NCBI GenBank assembly: GCA_945876985.1
Contig: CAMCQX010000057.1
Span: forward strand, 1-8,141
DNA from: Chitinophaga pinensis
GTDB taxonomy: Bacteria > Bacteroidota > Bacteroidia > UKL13-3
DNA length: 8,141 nt
Reading direction: 5' to 3'
Shown: in pieces, positions 1 to 7,925 of the stretch
Position numbering within the stretch: the first letter of the stretch is position 1
Layout: each line of letters opens with the position of its first letter
Notes under the pieces: generated by a model
The model's input: only the letters and a program-made list of their open reading frames with translations
Database searches by the model: none
Told to the model about the DNA's origin: nothing
Translations under genes and position numbers: made by a program

Positions 1-1962
<1,962 letters not shown>

Positions 1963-1990
1963 TTTTTAATAAGCCGTTAGCAAATAACAT

Positions 1991-2027
1991 AAAAAAGCCA
2001 TTTCAAATAATTTGAAATGGCTTTTTT
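1991..2027. terminator. Bidirectional Rho-independent terminator between gyrB and the convergent gene
   Basis: A perfect 17-bp inverted repeat (1991-2007 and 2011-2027) with a 3-base TAA loop. The core is GCCATTTCAAA/TTTGAAATGGC, flanked by A6 on the left and T6 on the right, so either strand gives a stable hairpin followed by a U-tract. It lies 28 bases after the gyrB stop and 18 bases after the end of the convergent membrane-protein gene, so it can end both transcripts. Confidence 0.93.
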
Positions 2028-2045
2028 GTTTTTATTTAAATCCGA

Positions 2046-2339
2046 TTATTTAGTTAATAAGTAAATGACCAATATTAATCCAATGATAGCACCAATAATT
2101 ATACTGAGAATAGTAGAAATTTGATAAGAAAATATTTTACTAATTAATTTTAAAACTAATAATTGAAAGCCAAAAACTGGTATTATATAAATTACAAAAG
2201 CAAACCAATTTGATAATTGCAACATCCATTTAAAATTGTAATACCCTTCATCTATATAAAACAAAAACAAGGTAATAATTACTGAACTCCCCAATAAAAT
2301 ATATGCTTGTTTGTTTGATTTTGTTTGAATGGAATTCAT
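2046..2339 (-). CDS. Small three-helix membrane protein of unknown function
   Basis: A 97-residue hydrophobic protein that I cannot assign to a named family. A short polar N-terminus (residues 1-11, several Lys) is followed by three probable transmembrane helices at about 12-29, 45-66 and 74-95. An aromatic, acidic stretch (DEGYYNFKWM, 30-39) lies between the first two, and the C-terminus is a single Lys. It resembles small Bacteroidota inner-membrane proteins of this layout, but this is a general impression only. It follows uvrA on the same strand, 65 bases away with a large palindrome between. No TAnnTTTG box is visible in that gap, so it is either read through from uvrA or uses a weak promoter. 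Its 3' end faces gyrB across the shared terminator. The consistent membrane-protein composition argues that it is a real gene. Confidence 0.72.
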   Translation of the reverse strand: MNSIQTKSNKQAYILLGSSVIITLFLFYIDEGYYNFKWMLQLSNWFAFVIYIIPVFGFQLLVLKLISKIFSYQISTILSIIIGAIIGLILVIYLLTK

Positions 2340-2364
2340 AGCATTTTATTTTAAAGTTTTATCG

Positions 2365-2403
2365 TTCAAACCTGACAGGTTTTAAAAACCTGTCAGGTTT
2401 GAA
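2365..2403. repeat. Perfect 19-bp inverted repeat built of two near-palindromes
   Basis: Arms 2365-2383 and 2385-2403 are exact reverse complements around a single A (2384). Each arm contains a near-palindrome, AAACCTGACAGGTTT (2368-2382) and AAACCTGTCAGGTTT (2386-2400), so the element is also two tandem copies of AAACCTGWCAGGTTT at 18-base spacing. It begins one base after the uvrA stop on the minus strand. It could end uvrA transcription or protect the mRNA 3' end, although no U-tract follows on that strand, so it is not a textbook terminator. I recall similar CCTGACAGG palindromes as recurrent intergenic elements in Bacteroidota genomes; this was not checked. Its AAACCTGACA core recurs at 7923-7932. 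Confidence 0.9.
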
Positions 2404-2404
2404 A

Positions 2405-5257
2405 TTACTTCAACTTTGCTTTCAAATAAGGAGCGGTATAACTCTTTTTATTATTTGCTAAATCTTCGGGTAAGCCAGCAAAAACAAGGTATCCACCTTC
2501 ATCGCCAGCTTGCGGACCAAGGTCTACAATATAATCAGCACACTTAGCCACATCCATATTGTGTTCAATTACTATAATGGTATGTCCTTGGTCAATTAAT
2601 GCGTTAAACGAAGTCAATAATTTATTGATATCGTTAAAATGTAAACCAGTAGTTGGTTCATCAAAAATAAATAATACATGTTCTGAACTTGCACGTTTAC
2701 CAAGGAACGAAGCCAGCTTTACTCGTTGCGCTTCTCCCCCACTTAAAGTATTGCTACTTTGTCCTAATTTTATATATCCTAAACCAACATCGCTCAATGG
2801 TCTAATTTTATTGGCAATGGTTGTTTCATCATGAAAAAATTCCAAGGCTTCATCCACACTCATGCTGAGCAATTCACTGATGTTTTTATCATTGTGTTTT
2901 GCATCCAATACTTCCTCTTTAAAACGTTGCCCATGGCAATCTTCACAAAGCAAATGAATATCGGCCATAAACTGCATTTCAATGGTAACTTCGCCTTCAC
3001 CTTGGCAAGTTTCACAACGGCCACCTTCTACGTTAAAACTAAAATGTTGTGGTTTAAATCCACGTGCTTTTGAAATGGGTAATTGCGAGTATAAATCCCT
3101 TATGGCATCGTAAGCTTTGATATAAGTAATGGGGTTACTTCTGCTCGATTTTCCAATTGGATTTTGATCCACCATTTCTATTTGAGTAATGGTTTTTATA
3201 TCGCCACTGATGCTTTCGTGCGCACCTGTTTTTTCGCCACTGTAATTACCCAAATGCTTTTGAATAGCTGGGTATAAAATCTTTTTGATTAAAGTAGTTT
3301 TTCCACTTCCCGAAACACCAGTAACCACCGTAAATGCATGCAATGGAAATTTAACGTCAAAACCTTTTAAGTTATGTTGCCTTGCGCCTTTTATTTCTAT
3401 AAAATCTTTCCACTTTCTGCGCTTGCTTGGCACTTCTATTTTTTTAACACCAGAAAGAAATTTACCCGTTAAACTATTGGTATCATTTTTTATAAAGTCT
3501 ATATTTCCTTGCGAAACTTTTTCGCCACCATGAATTCCTGCCAAGGGACCAATGTCAATGATTTCATCGGCTGTTTGCATAATTTCTTCATCATGTTCTA
3601 CCACCACCACAGTGTTACCAATATCACGTAATTTTTGCAATACTGTTATTAAGTTTTCGGTATCGCGCGGATGTAAACCAATACTTGGTTCATCTAAAAT
3701 ATATAAGGAACCCACCAAACTTGAACCCAATGAAGTAGCCAAATTTATACGTTGCGTTTCGCCACCACTTAAGGTATTTGAAAGTCTGTTTAACGACAAA
3801 TAACCCAAACCTACATTTTGTAAAAAATTTAAACGATTGCTTATTTCAATCAAAATTCGATTGGCAATTTTCTGATGTGTTTCTGATAATTTTAAATTTT
3901 TAAAATAATCTACACAATCGTCAATGCTCATAAGTAAAATCACCGAAAGACAAGCATATTTGCTTTCACCTTGAAAATAATAAATATGTTTGGTTTTATT
4001 TTCGTTCACTAATTTCACAAAATTAGCATCGCTGCGCAATCTTGTTCCTTTACAATCAGGGCAAGTAGTTTTACCACGGTAACGTGCTAACATTACACGG
4101 TATTGAATTTTATACGTTTGTTTTTCTAAGTCTTTAAAAAACCCATCTAATCCCAACCAATCTTTTCCACCATGCCATAAAAAATCTTTTTGCGATTCAT
4201 TCAATTCAAAATAGGATCTGTGAATTGGGAAATCATTTTTCCTGGAAATCTGTACAAACTGATGTTTCCATTCTTGCATTTTCTCGCCTTTCCAAGGCAC
4301 AATGGCATCTTCAAATATGGACAAACCTTTATCAGGCACTACCAAATCTTCATCTATTCCAATTACATTTCCCAAGCCTTCACAAGTTTTACAAGCTCCA
4401 AAAGGATTATTGAAACTAAATAAATTGACACTTGGCTCCTCAAATTTTTGTCCATCTAATTCAAAACGATTGTTAAACAAAAAATCTTTCTTGTTTTCGT
4501 TTTCATCAATGGTATGCAAAGTACATTCACCCGAACCCTCAAAAAAAGCAGTTTGAATAGAATCAGAAATGCGGTTTAAAAAGTCTTCATCATTTTGTTG
4601 CACCGCAAAACGGTCAATCATTAAAAACAATTTTGTTTTTGATTTTACGGTCTTTTTTAATAAGTCATCATCATTCAAAAAGTCTTCAATGTCGAGCATT
4701 TTTTCATTTAAAAACAAGCGATTGAAACCTGTTTGCAAAAACACTTCTAATTGTTTTCTTAATTCATTGTCCTTGTCGATAATTGCTACCAATAAATAGG
4801 CCTTGGTGTTTTGGGGCAATGCCAAAATATATTGCACCACATCGTCAATGGAATGGCGCTTTACCATATTGCCACTGATGGGCGAAAATGTTACGCCAGT
4901 TCTTGCAAAAAGAAGTTTTAAATAATCGTAAATTTCGGTAGAAGTAGCAACCGTTGATCGCGCATTTCGGGTATTAACTTTCTGTTCAATGGCAATGGAA
5001 GGCGAAATACCATGAATATAATCTACATCAGGTTTATTCATTTTACCCAAAAATTGCCTCGCATAAGCCGATAAACTTTCTACGTACCTGCGTTGTCCTT
5101 CAGCGTAAAGCGTATCAAAAACCAAACTCGACTTACCTGAACCTGAAACTCCTGTAACTACTGTTAATTTATTTCGCTTTATGTTTACATCAATATTTTT
5201 AAGATTGTGTGCACGAGCGCCTTTGATGATAATTTCCTTGTTATTTGTGTGACTCAT
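2405..5257 (-). CDS. uvrA: UvrABC excinuclease subunit A (UvrA1 type)
   Basis: Damage-sensing ATPase of nucleotide excision repair; it dimerises, scans DNA and loads UvrB. The 950-residue product has two ABC modules. The first has Walker A GVSGSGKS (36-43), signature LSGGETQR (496-503) and Walker B with Asp522-Glu523. The second has Walker A GVSGSGKT (647-654), signature LSGGEAQR (838-845) and Walker B with Asp866-Glu867. The C-terminal zinc module is intact (C748-X2-C751-X19-C771-X2-C774). A UvrB-binding region between Walker A1 and about residue 250 is present, which with the full length argues for UvrA1 and not UvrA2. Two oddities: in the N-terminal zinc module only C289-X2-C292 remains, the expected upstream CXXC being replaced by RFELDG (264-269); and there is a longer than usual loop at about 418-440. 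The ATG start gives the usual short lead-in to IIIKGARAHNLKNI. A TAnnTTTG box lies 17 bases upstream. Confidence 0.97.
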   Translation of the reverse strand: MSHTNNKEIIIKGARAHNLKNIDVNIKRNKLTVVTGVSGSGKSSLVFDTLYAEGQRRYVESLSAYARQFLGKMNKPDVDYIHGISPSIAIEQKVNTRNARSTVATSTEIYDYLKLLFARTGVTFSPISGNMVKRHSIDDVVQYILALPQNTKAYLLVAIIDKDNELRKQLEVFLQTGFNRLFLNEKMLDIEDFLNDDDLLKKTVKSKTKLFLMIDRFAVQQNDEDFLNRISDSIQTAFFEGSGECTLHTIDENENKKDFLFNNRFELDGQKFEEPSVNLFSFNNPFGACKTCEGLGNVIGIDEDLVVPDKGLSIFEDAIVPWKGEKMQEWKHQFVQISRKNDFPIHRSYFELNESQKDFLWHGGKDWLGLDGFFKDLEKQTYKIQYRVMLARYRGKTTCPDCKGTRLRSDANFVKLVNENKTKHIYYFQGESKYACLSVILLMSIDDCVDYFKNLKLSETHQKIANRILIEISNRLNFLQNVGLGYLSLNRLSNTLSGGETQRINLATSLGSSLVGSLYILDEPSIGLHPRDTENLITVLQKLRDIGNTVVVVEHDEEIMQTADEIIDIGPLAGIHGGEKVSQGNIDFIKNDTNSLTGKFLSGVKKIEVPSKRRKWKDFIEIKGARQHNLKGFDVKFPLHAFTVVTGVSGSGKTTLIKKILYPAIQKHLGNYSGEKTGAHESISGDIKTITQIEMVDQNPIGKSSRSNPITYIKAYDAIRDLYSQLPISKARGFKPQHFSFNVEGGRCETCQGEGEVTIEMQFMADIHLLCEDCHGQRFKEEVLDAKHNDKNISELLSMSVDEALEFFHDETTIANKIRPLSDVGLGYIKLGQSSNTLSGGEAQRVKLASFLGKRASSEHVLFIFDEPTTGLHFNDINKLLTSFNALIDQGHTIIVIEHNMDVAKCADYIVDLGPQAGDEGGYLVFAGLPEDLANNKKSYTAPYLKAKLK

Positions 5258-5274
5258 TTATATAAAAACCAACA

Positions 5275-5282
5275 CAAAATTA
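5275..5282 (-). promoter_or_regulatory. Candidate uvrA promoter (-7 box TAATTTTG)
   Basis: On the minus strand TAATTTTG fits the Bacteroidota -7 consensus TAnnTTTG exactly and ends 17 bases before the uvrA ATG, leaving a leader of roughly 10 bases. I see no good TTTG -33 element at the expected 19-20 base spacing, so the call rests on one box. No LexA-type site was recognised. Confidence 0.5.
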
Positions 5283-5321
5283 CTCAAAAAGTTCAGAAGA
5301 TTTTGGAATATTTTTGGAAGG

Positions 5322-5356
5322 GCAGCTAGCGGCTGGCTTCTGGCAGTTGGCTAATG
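5322..5356. repeat. Degenerate 7-bp tandem repeat, GCNNNTG, about five units
   Basis: Five consecutive heptamers read GCAGCTA, GCGGCTG, GCTTCTG, GCAGTTG and GCTAATG. All begin GC and four of five end TG (the first ends TA), while the middle bases vary. It is a conspicuous GC-richer island in otherwise A/T-rich intergenic DNA between the divergent uvrA and toxin-antitoxin promoters. A second, different heptamer repeat is at 7813-7838. Function unknown. Confidence 0.65.
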
Positions 5357-5376
5357 ATGAAAATATTAAAACGAAA

Positions 5377-5401
5377 ACAATTATTTGAATATAAAAATTG
5401 T
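5377..5401. promoter_or_regulatory. Possible operator of the toxin-antitoxin unit
   Basis: Inverted repeat ACAATT (5377-5382) and AATTGT (5396-5401) with 13 bases between the arms. It spans the region just upstream of, and touching, the -7 box at 5401-5408. Type II antitoxins commonly repress their own operons by binding such repeats. The short A/T-only core could occur by chance, so this is inference from position. Confidence 0.3.
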
Positions 5402-5408
5402 ACTTTTG
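5401..5408 (+). promoter_or_regulatory. Promoter -7 box of the toxin-antitoxin unit (TACTTTTG)
   Basis: TACTTTTG matches TAnnTTTG exactly and ends 15 bases before the chosen antitoxin ATG at 5424. A TTTG occurs at 5384-5387, but only 13 bases upstream, shorter than the usual 19-20. The box also argues against starting the antitoxin at the upstream in-frame ATG (5385), which would place the promoter inside the gene. Confidence 0.55.
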
Positions 5409-5423
5409 TTTAAAATAAAAAAT

Positions 5424-5615
5424 ATGAAACACTTTGTTGAAATAGATGATTCTACCGAAACTGGTAAAAGTATAATCGATTTGTTGAAGGCATTATCAAA
5501 ATCAGAAGTTGGTATTGAGGTAATTGATGATCATGATTTGTTAGATACAATTCCTTTCAAAAGTTTTAAAAATAATTTATTATCTACTTTGGAAAATAAG
5601 TTAAAAAATCAATGA
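5424..5615 (+). CDS. Putative antitoxin of a RelE/ParE-type module
   Basis: A 63-residue, mostly acidic protein beginning MKHFVEIDDSTETGKS, with a helix-like stretch SIIDLLKALSKS and a basic, Asn/Lys-rich C-terminus (FKSFKNNLLSTLENKLKNQ). I recognise no named DNA-binding fold, so the role is inferred from position: it is directly upstream of a RelE/ParE-like toxin gene, with the stop overlapping the toxin ATG as ATGA (4 bases). The usual arrangement is a small antitoxin first, binding the toxin through its C-terminal part and repressing the operon through its N-terminal part. An in-frame ATG at 5385 would add 13 residues but lies upstream of the TACTTTTG box, so 5424 is preferred. It could instead be an unrelated small protein. 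Confidence 0.68.
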   Translation: MKHFVEIDDSTETGKSIIDLLKALSKSEVGIEVIDDHDLLDTIPFKSFKNNLLSTLENKLKNQ

Positions 5616-5905
5616 GAGAATTATTGGTTAAATACAGAGCCAACAATAAAGTTGAAGAAATTGCCGACTTTATTGTTACTACTTATAAAATGCCTCTAAC
5701 TGCAATAAATTATGCACAAAGACTAATTGATTTTATGCTAGATTTACAGAAAAATCCTTTTGCATATGCAATTTGTAGAAATTATATTTTATCAAAAAAC
5801 AATTTAAGATGCGCAACATTTGAAAAAAGATGGATTGTAGTTTATAAAGTTACTGAAAAACATATCATTGTAGAAGATATTATTTTGGGTAGTACAATTG
5901 TCTAA
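5612..5905 (+). CDS. RelE/ParE-superfamily toxin-like protein
   Basis: A 97-residue protein with the size and secondary-structure order of RelE/ParE toxins: a helical N-terminal half (VEEIADFIVTTYKMPLTAIN through LIDFMLDL), then a C-terminal sheet with strands LRCATFE, WIVVYKV and HIIVEDIILGS. The pattern Y-MP-TAINYAQ-LI and the C-terminal Y-V--I-G look like the ParE branch found in Bacteroidota. Family members inhibit gyrase (ParE) or cleave mRNA on the ribosome (RelE); which one applies here cannot be read from the sequence. It is translationally coupled to the antitoxin candidate by a 4-base overlap. No frameshift or truncation is seen, so the module could be active. The position close to gyrB is probably coincidental. 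Confidence 0.78.
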   Translation: MRELLVKYRANNKVEEIADFIVTTYKMPLTAINYAQRLIDFMLDLQKNPFAYAICRNYILSKNNLRCATFEKRWIVVYKVTEKHIIVEDIILGSTIV

Positions 5906-5954
5906 TTGTTGTCAGATGTGGTAAAAATTTTAAATAAAAAGTCATTTAAAAATA

Positions 5955-5962
5955 TAATTTCG
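5955..5962 (+). promoter_or_regulatory. Weak candidate murA promoter (TAATTTCG)
   Basis: TAATTTCG differs from TAnnTTTG at one position and ends 19 bases before the murA ATG. No clear -33 TTTG is present at normal spacing. The 76-base gap after the toxin gene also holds a short A/T-only inverted repeat (TTTTAAAT 5928-5935 with ATTTAAAA 5944-5951), too weak to call a terminator, so read-through from the toxin gene remains possible. Confidence 0.35.
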
Positions 5963-5981
5963 CAGTAATAATTATATAAAA

Positions 5982-7289
5982 ATGGCATCATTTAAAGTAA
6001 AAGGTGGAAACCAATTAAGAGGTGAATTAATTCCGCAAGGAGCTAAAAACGAAGCATTGCAAATTATAAGTGCGGTGCTTATTACGGAAGAAAAAGTAAT
6101 CATTGAAAATATTCCCAATATTAGAGATGTAATAAAATTAATAGAACTCCTGGCCGATATGGGCGTGGTAGTTGAAAAAATAAATGAGGATACTTATTCT
6201 TTCATTGCCAAAAATGTAAATTTAGAATATCTTTTAAGTGATGAATTTAAAAAGAAAGGCGCAAGTTTACGTGGTTCTGTGATGATTATTGGACCGCTTT
6301 TAGGTCGATTTGGAAAAGCATTTATTCCTGAACCAGGTGGTGATAAAATTGGTCGCAGACATTTAGATACACACTTCCGTGGATTTGAAGCTTTGGGCGC
6401 TCGTTTTGATTATAACCACGATGAAAAGTTTTATAGCATTGATGCAAAAAACTTACAAGGAAACTACATGGTTTTGGACGAAGCATCTGTTACCGGAACT
6501 GCCAATATTTTAATGGCTGCTGTGTTAGCCAAAGGTAAAACCACCATTTATAATGCTGCCTGCGAACCTTATTTGCAACAGCTTTGCAAAATGCTAAATA
6601 GCATGGGTGCAAAAATTACTGGTGTTGGTTCTAATTTATTAGTAATTGAAGGTGTAAATAGTTTGGGTGGCTGCACTCACCGAATGTTACCCGACATGAT
6701 AGAAATAGGAAGCTTTATTGGTTTAGCAGCCGCCACCAATTCTGAAATTACTATTAAAAACTGTTCTATTCCATCGTTAGGAAACATTCCTAAAATATTT
6801 GGACGAATGGGTATTCAAATGGAATTTAGAGGTGATGATATTTTTATTCCTCAACAAGATTCTTACAAAATTGAAAGCCTTATTAATGGTTCTATGTTAA
6901 CCATTAGAGATGGCATTTGGCCAGCCTTTACCCCCGACTTAATTTCAATTGCATTGGTTACAGCAAGCCAAGCTAAAGGTTCCGTTTTAATTCATCAATG
7001 GATGTTTGAAAGCCGCCTTTTCTTTGTAGATAATTTGATAGATATGGGTGCTAAAATTATTTTATGCGATCCACACAGAGCAGTGGTAATTGGTAGTAAC
7101 AGGGAACAAAAATTACGTGGTATTACCATGAGTAGCCCCGATATTAGAGCGGGAGTGGCTATGTTAATTGCGGCTTTAGCAGCCGAAGGAACTTCTACCA
7201 TTAATAATATAGAACAAATAGACAGAGGTTACCAATTTATTGATACGCGTTTAAATGCCATTGGTGCTGACATTACCCGAATTGATTAA
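5982..7289 (+). CDS. murA: UDP-N-acetylglucosamine 1-carboxyvinyltransferase (MurA), Cys-to-Asp form
   Basis: Cytoplasmic enzyme that transfers enolpyruvate from PEP to UDP-GlcNAc, the first committed step of peptidoglycan synthesis. The 435-residue product (E. coli 419) has the substrate-binding Lys22-Asn23 in QGAKNE at the same numbering as E. coli. The general acid/base Asp is at 319 (E. coli D305), Asp387/Arg389 in PDIRAG match D369/R371, and Arg415 in IDRGY matches R397. The flexible active-site loop reads EPGGDKIGRRHLDTH: the residue equivalent to E. coli Cys115, which fosfomycin alkylates, is Asp121. Natural Asp at this site is known in Mycobacterium, Chlamydia and Borrelia MurA, which remain active and fosfomycin-insensitive. 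The ATG follows an A/T-rich leader with no Shine-Dalgarno sequence and gives the family N-terminus directly. The 3' end overlaps the next gene, implying co-transcription. Confidence 0.97.
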   Translation: MASFKVKGGNQLRGELIPQGAKNEALQIISAVLITEEKVIIENIPNIRDVIKLIELLADMGVVVEKINEDTYSFIAKNVNLEYLLSDEFKKKGASLRGSVMIIGPLLGRFGKAFIPEPGGDKIGRRHLDTHFRGFEALGARFDYNHDEKFYSIDAKNLQGNYMVLDEASVTGTANILMAAVLAKGKTTIYNAACEPYLQQLCKMLNSMGAKITGVGSNLLVIEGVNSLGGCTHRMLPDMIEIGSFIGLAAATNSEITIKNCSIPSLGNIPKIFGRMGIQMEFRGDDIFIPQQDSYKIESLINGSMLTIRDGIWPAFTPDLISIALVTASQAKGSVLIHQWMFESRLFFVDNLIDMGAKIILCDPHRAVVIGSNREQKLRGITMSSPDIRAGVAMLIAALAAEGTSTINNIEQIDRGYQFIDTRLNAIGADITRID

Positions 7290-7803
7290 AAATAAAATTA
7301 AATATGGAATTGTATTAGGTTTTGCTATGTTTAGTTTAAACTTTTTAATAGATAATACACCTGAAATTGGTAACCAGTGTCCTGATTTTTCAGGTAAATT
7401 ATATAACAACAGAGATTTTAATATTAAGCAATTAAAAGGCAGTTATACGCTCATACAGTTTTGGGCTAGTTGGGACTTACCTTCTTTAACCAACAATTTG
7501 GATTTAACAACTACCTATTTAAAATACAAAGACAATAAATTTATAGATGGTAAAAAATTCAATATTGTAAGCATTGGCATTGACCAAAAACCAGAAACTT
7601 ACCATGTAGTTATGGCACGCGAAGTGTATCCTTGGCCTTATTTTATTTGTGACTTTAATGGATGGAAAAGTGCACTCATTGACTCATTCCATGTTGAACT
7701 AATTCCCACCAATTTTTTACTCAATCCCAAAGGAGAAATCATTGCTAAAAATCTTTATAAAGATGATTTAGAAACTGAGTTGAAGAAGTATTTGAATAAG
7801 TAG
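7255..7803 (+). CDS. Thioredoxin-fold (TlpA/redoxin-like) protein lacking CXXC, secreted or membrane-anchored
   Basis: Up to 182 residues. A basic stretch (KNKIK, 12-16) followed by a hydrophobic segment (about 18-32) looks like a signal peptide or anchor, so the domain should lie in the periplasm. The rest follows the AhpC/TSA/TlpA pattern: IGNQCPDFSG (38-47), a strand into FWASW (69-73), a central strand NIVSIGID (103-110), and a cis-proline region IPTNFLLNPKGEI (150-162, Pro151). Where redox members have WCxPC this protein has WDLPS (73-77), so both active-site Cys are absent and thiol exchange is unlikely; the only Cys are 42 and 132. The start is uncertain: ATG 7255 overlaps murA by 35 bases, TTG 7282 would overlap by 8 and give a cleaner signal sequence (MIKNKIKYG), and ATG 7327 would remove most of the hydrophobic segment. 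Expected to be co-transcribed with murA; its role there is unknown. Confidence 0.8.
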   Translation: MPLVLTLPELIKNKIKYGIVLGFAMFSLNFLIDNTPEIGNQCPDFSGKLYNNRDFNIKQLKGSYTLIQFWASWDLPSLTNNLDLTTTYLKYKDNKFIDGKKFNIVSIGIDQKPETYHVVMAREVYPWPYFICDFNGWKSALIDSFHVELIPTNFLLNPKGEIIAKNLYKDDLETELKKYLNK

Positions 7804-7812
7804 TTGTTGGTT

Positions 7813-7838
7813 GATAGACGATGGACGATAGACGATAG
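7813..7838. repeat. 7-bp tandem repeat, GATRGAC, 3.7 units
   Basis: Units read GATAGAC, GATGGAC, GATAGAC and GATAG, differing only at one A/G position. It starts 9 bases after the stop of the thioredoxin-fold gene, in a non-coding stretch. The sequence differs from the GCNNNTG repeat at 5322-5356, but the 7-base period is the same. Confidence 0.85.
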
Positions 7839-7857
7839 TTTTTAAAAAACTTTTTTT
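7837..7857 (+). terminator. Possible terminator of the murA transcript
   Basis: AGTTTTT (7837-7843) and AAAAACT (7845-7851) form an inverted repeat around a single A, running into T7 (7851-7857). The stem is almost pure A/T and the loop is too small, so hairpin stability is poor. Its place 34 bases after the last stop codon and the T-run are the main support. Confidence 0.35.
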
Positions 7858-7883
7858 GGGTTTTCGAAAATAGTGATTATGGA

Positions 7884-7914
7884 TTTGGATTAGCCAAATA
7901 TTCAAATACATTTG
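7884..7914 (+). promoter_or_regulatory. Consensus Bacteroidota promoter reading into the terminal palindrome
   Basis: TTTG (7884-7887), a 19-base spacer, then TACATTTG (7907-7914) is an exact match to the -33 TTTG / -7 TAnnTTTG promoter recognised by the Bacteroidota primary sigma factor, with ideal spacing. It is the best promoter match in the window. Transcription would start at about 7919-7922, immediately before the palindrome at 7926-7984. No gene starts in the following 220 bases, so it drives either an RNA or a gene beyond the window with a long leader. Confidence 0.62.
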
Positions 7915-7925
7915 TTTAAATAAAA

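Noticed and set aside
2559..4799. Plus-strand frames opposite uvrA
   Set aside because: All are antisense shadows of uvrA motifs such as the ABC signatures and zinc modules.
5385..5423. Earlier in-frame ATG for the antitoxin, adding 13 residues
   Set aside because: The TACTTTTG promoter box (5401-5408) would fall inside the gene, and the added residues do not extend the protein in a family-like way.
5894..5909. ACAATT/AATTGT inverted repeat overlapping the toxin stop as a terminator
   Set aside because: Only 6 A/T-rich pairs with a 4-base loop and no T-tract after it; too weak to call.
6995..7201. Minus-strand frame opposite the 3' part of murA
   Set aside because: Antisense shadow of strongly conserved MurA sequence, with no promoter or family match.
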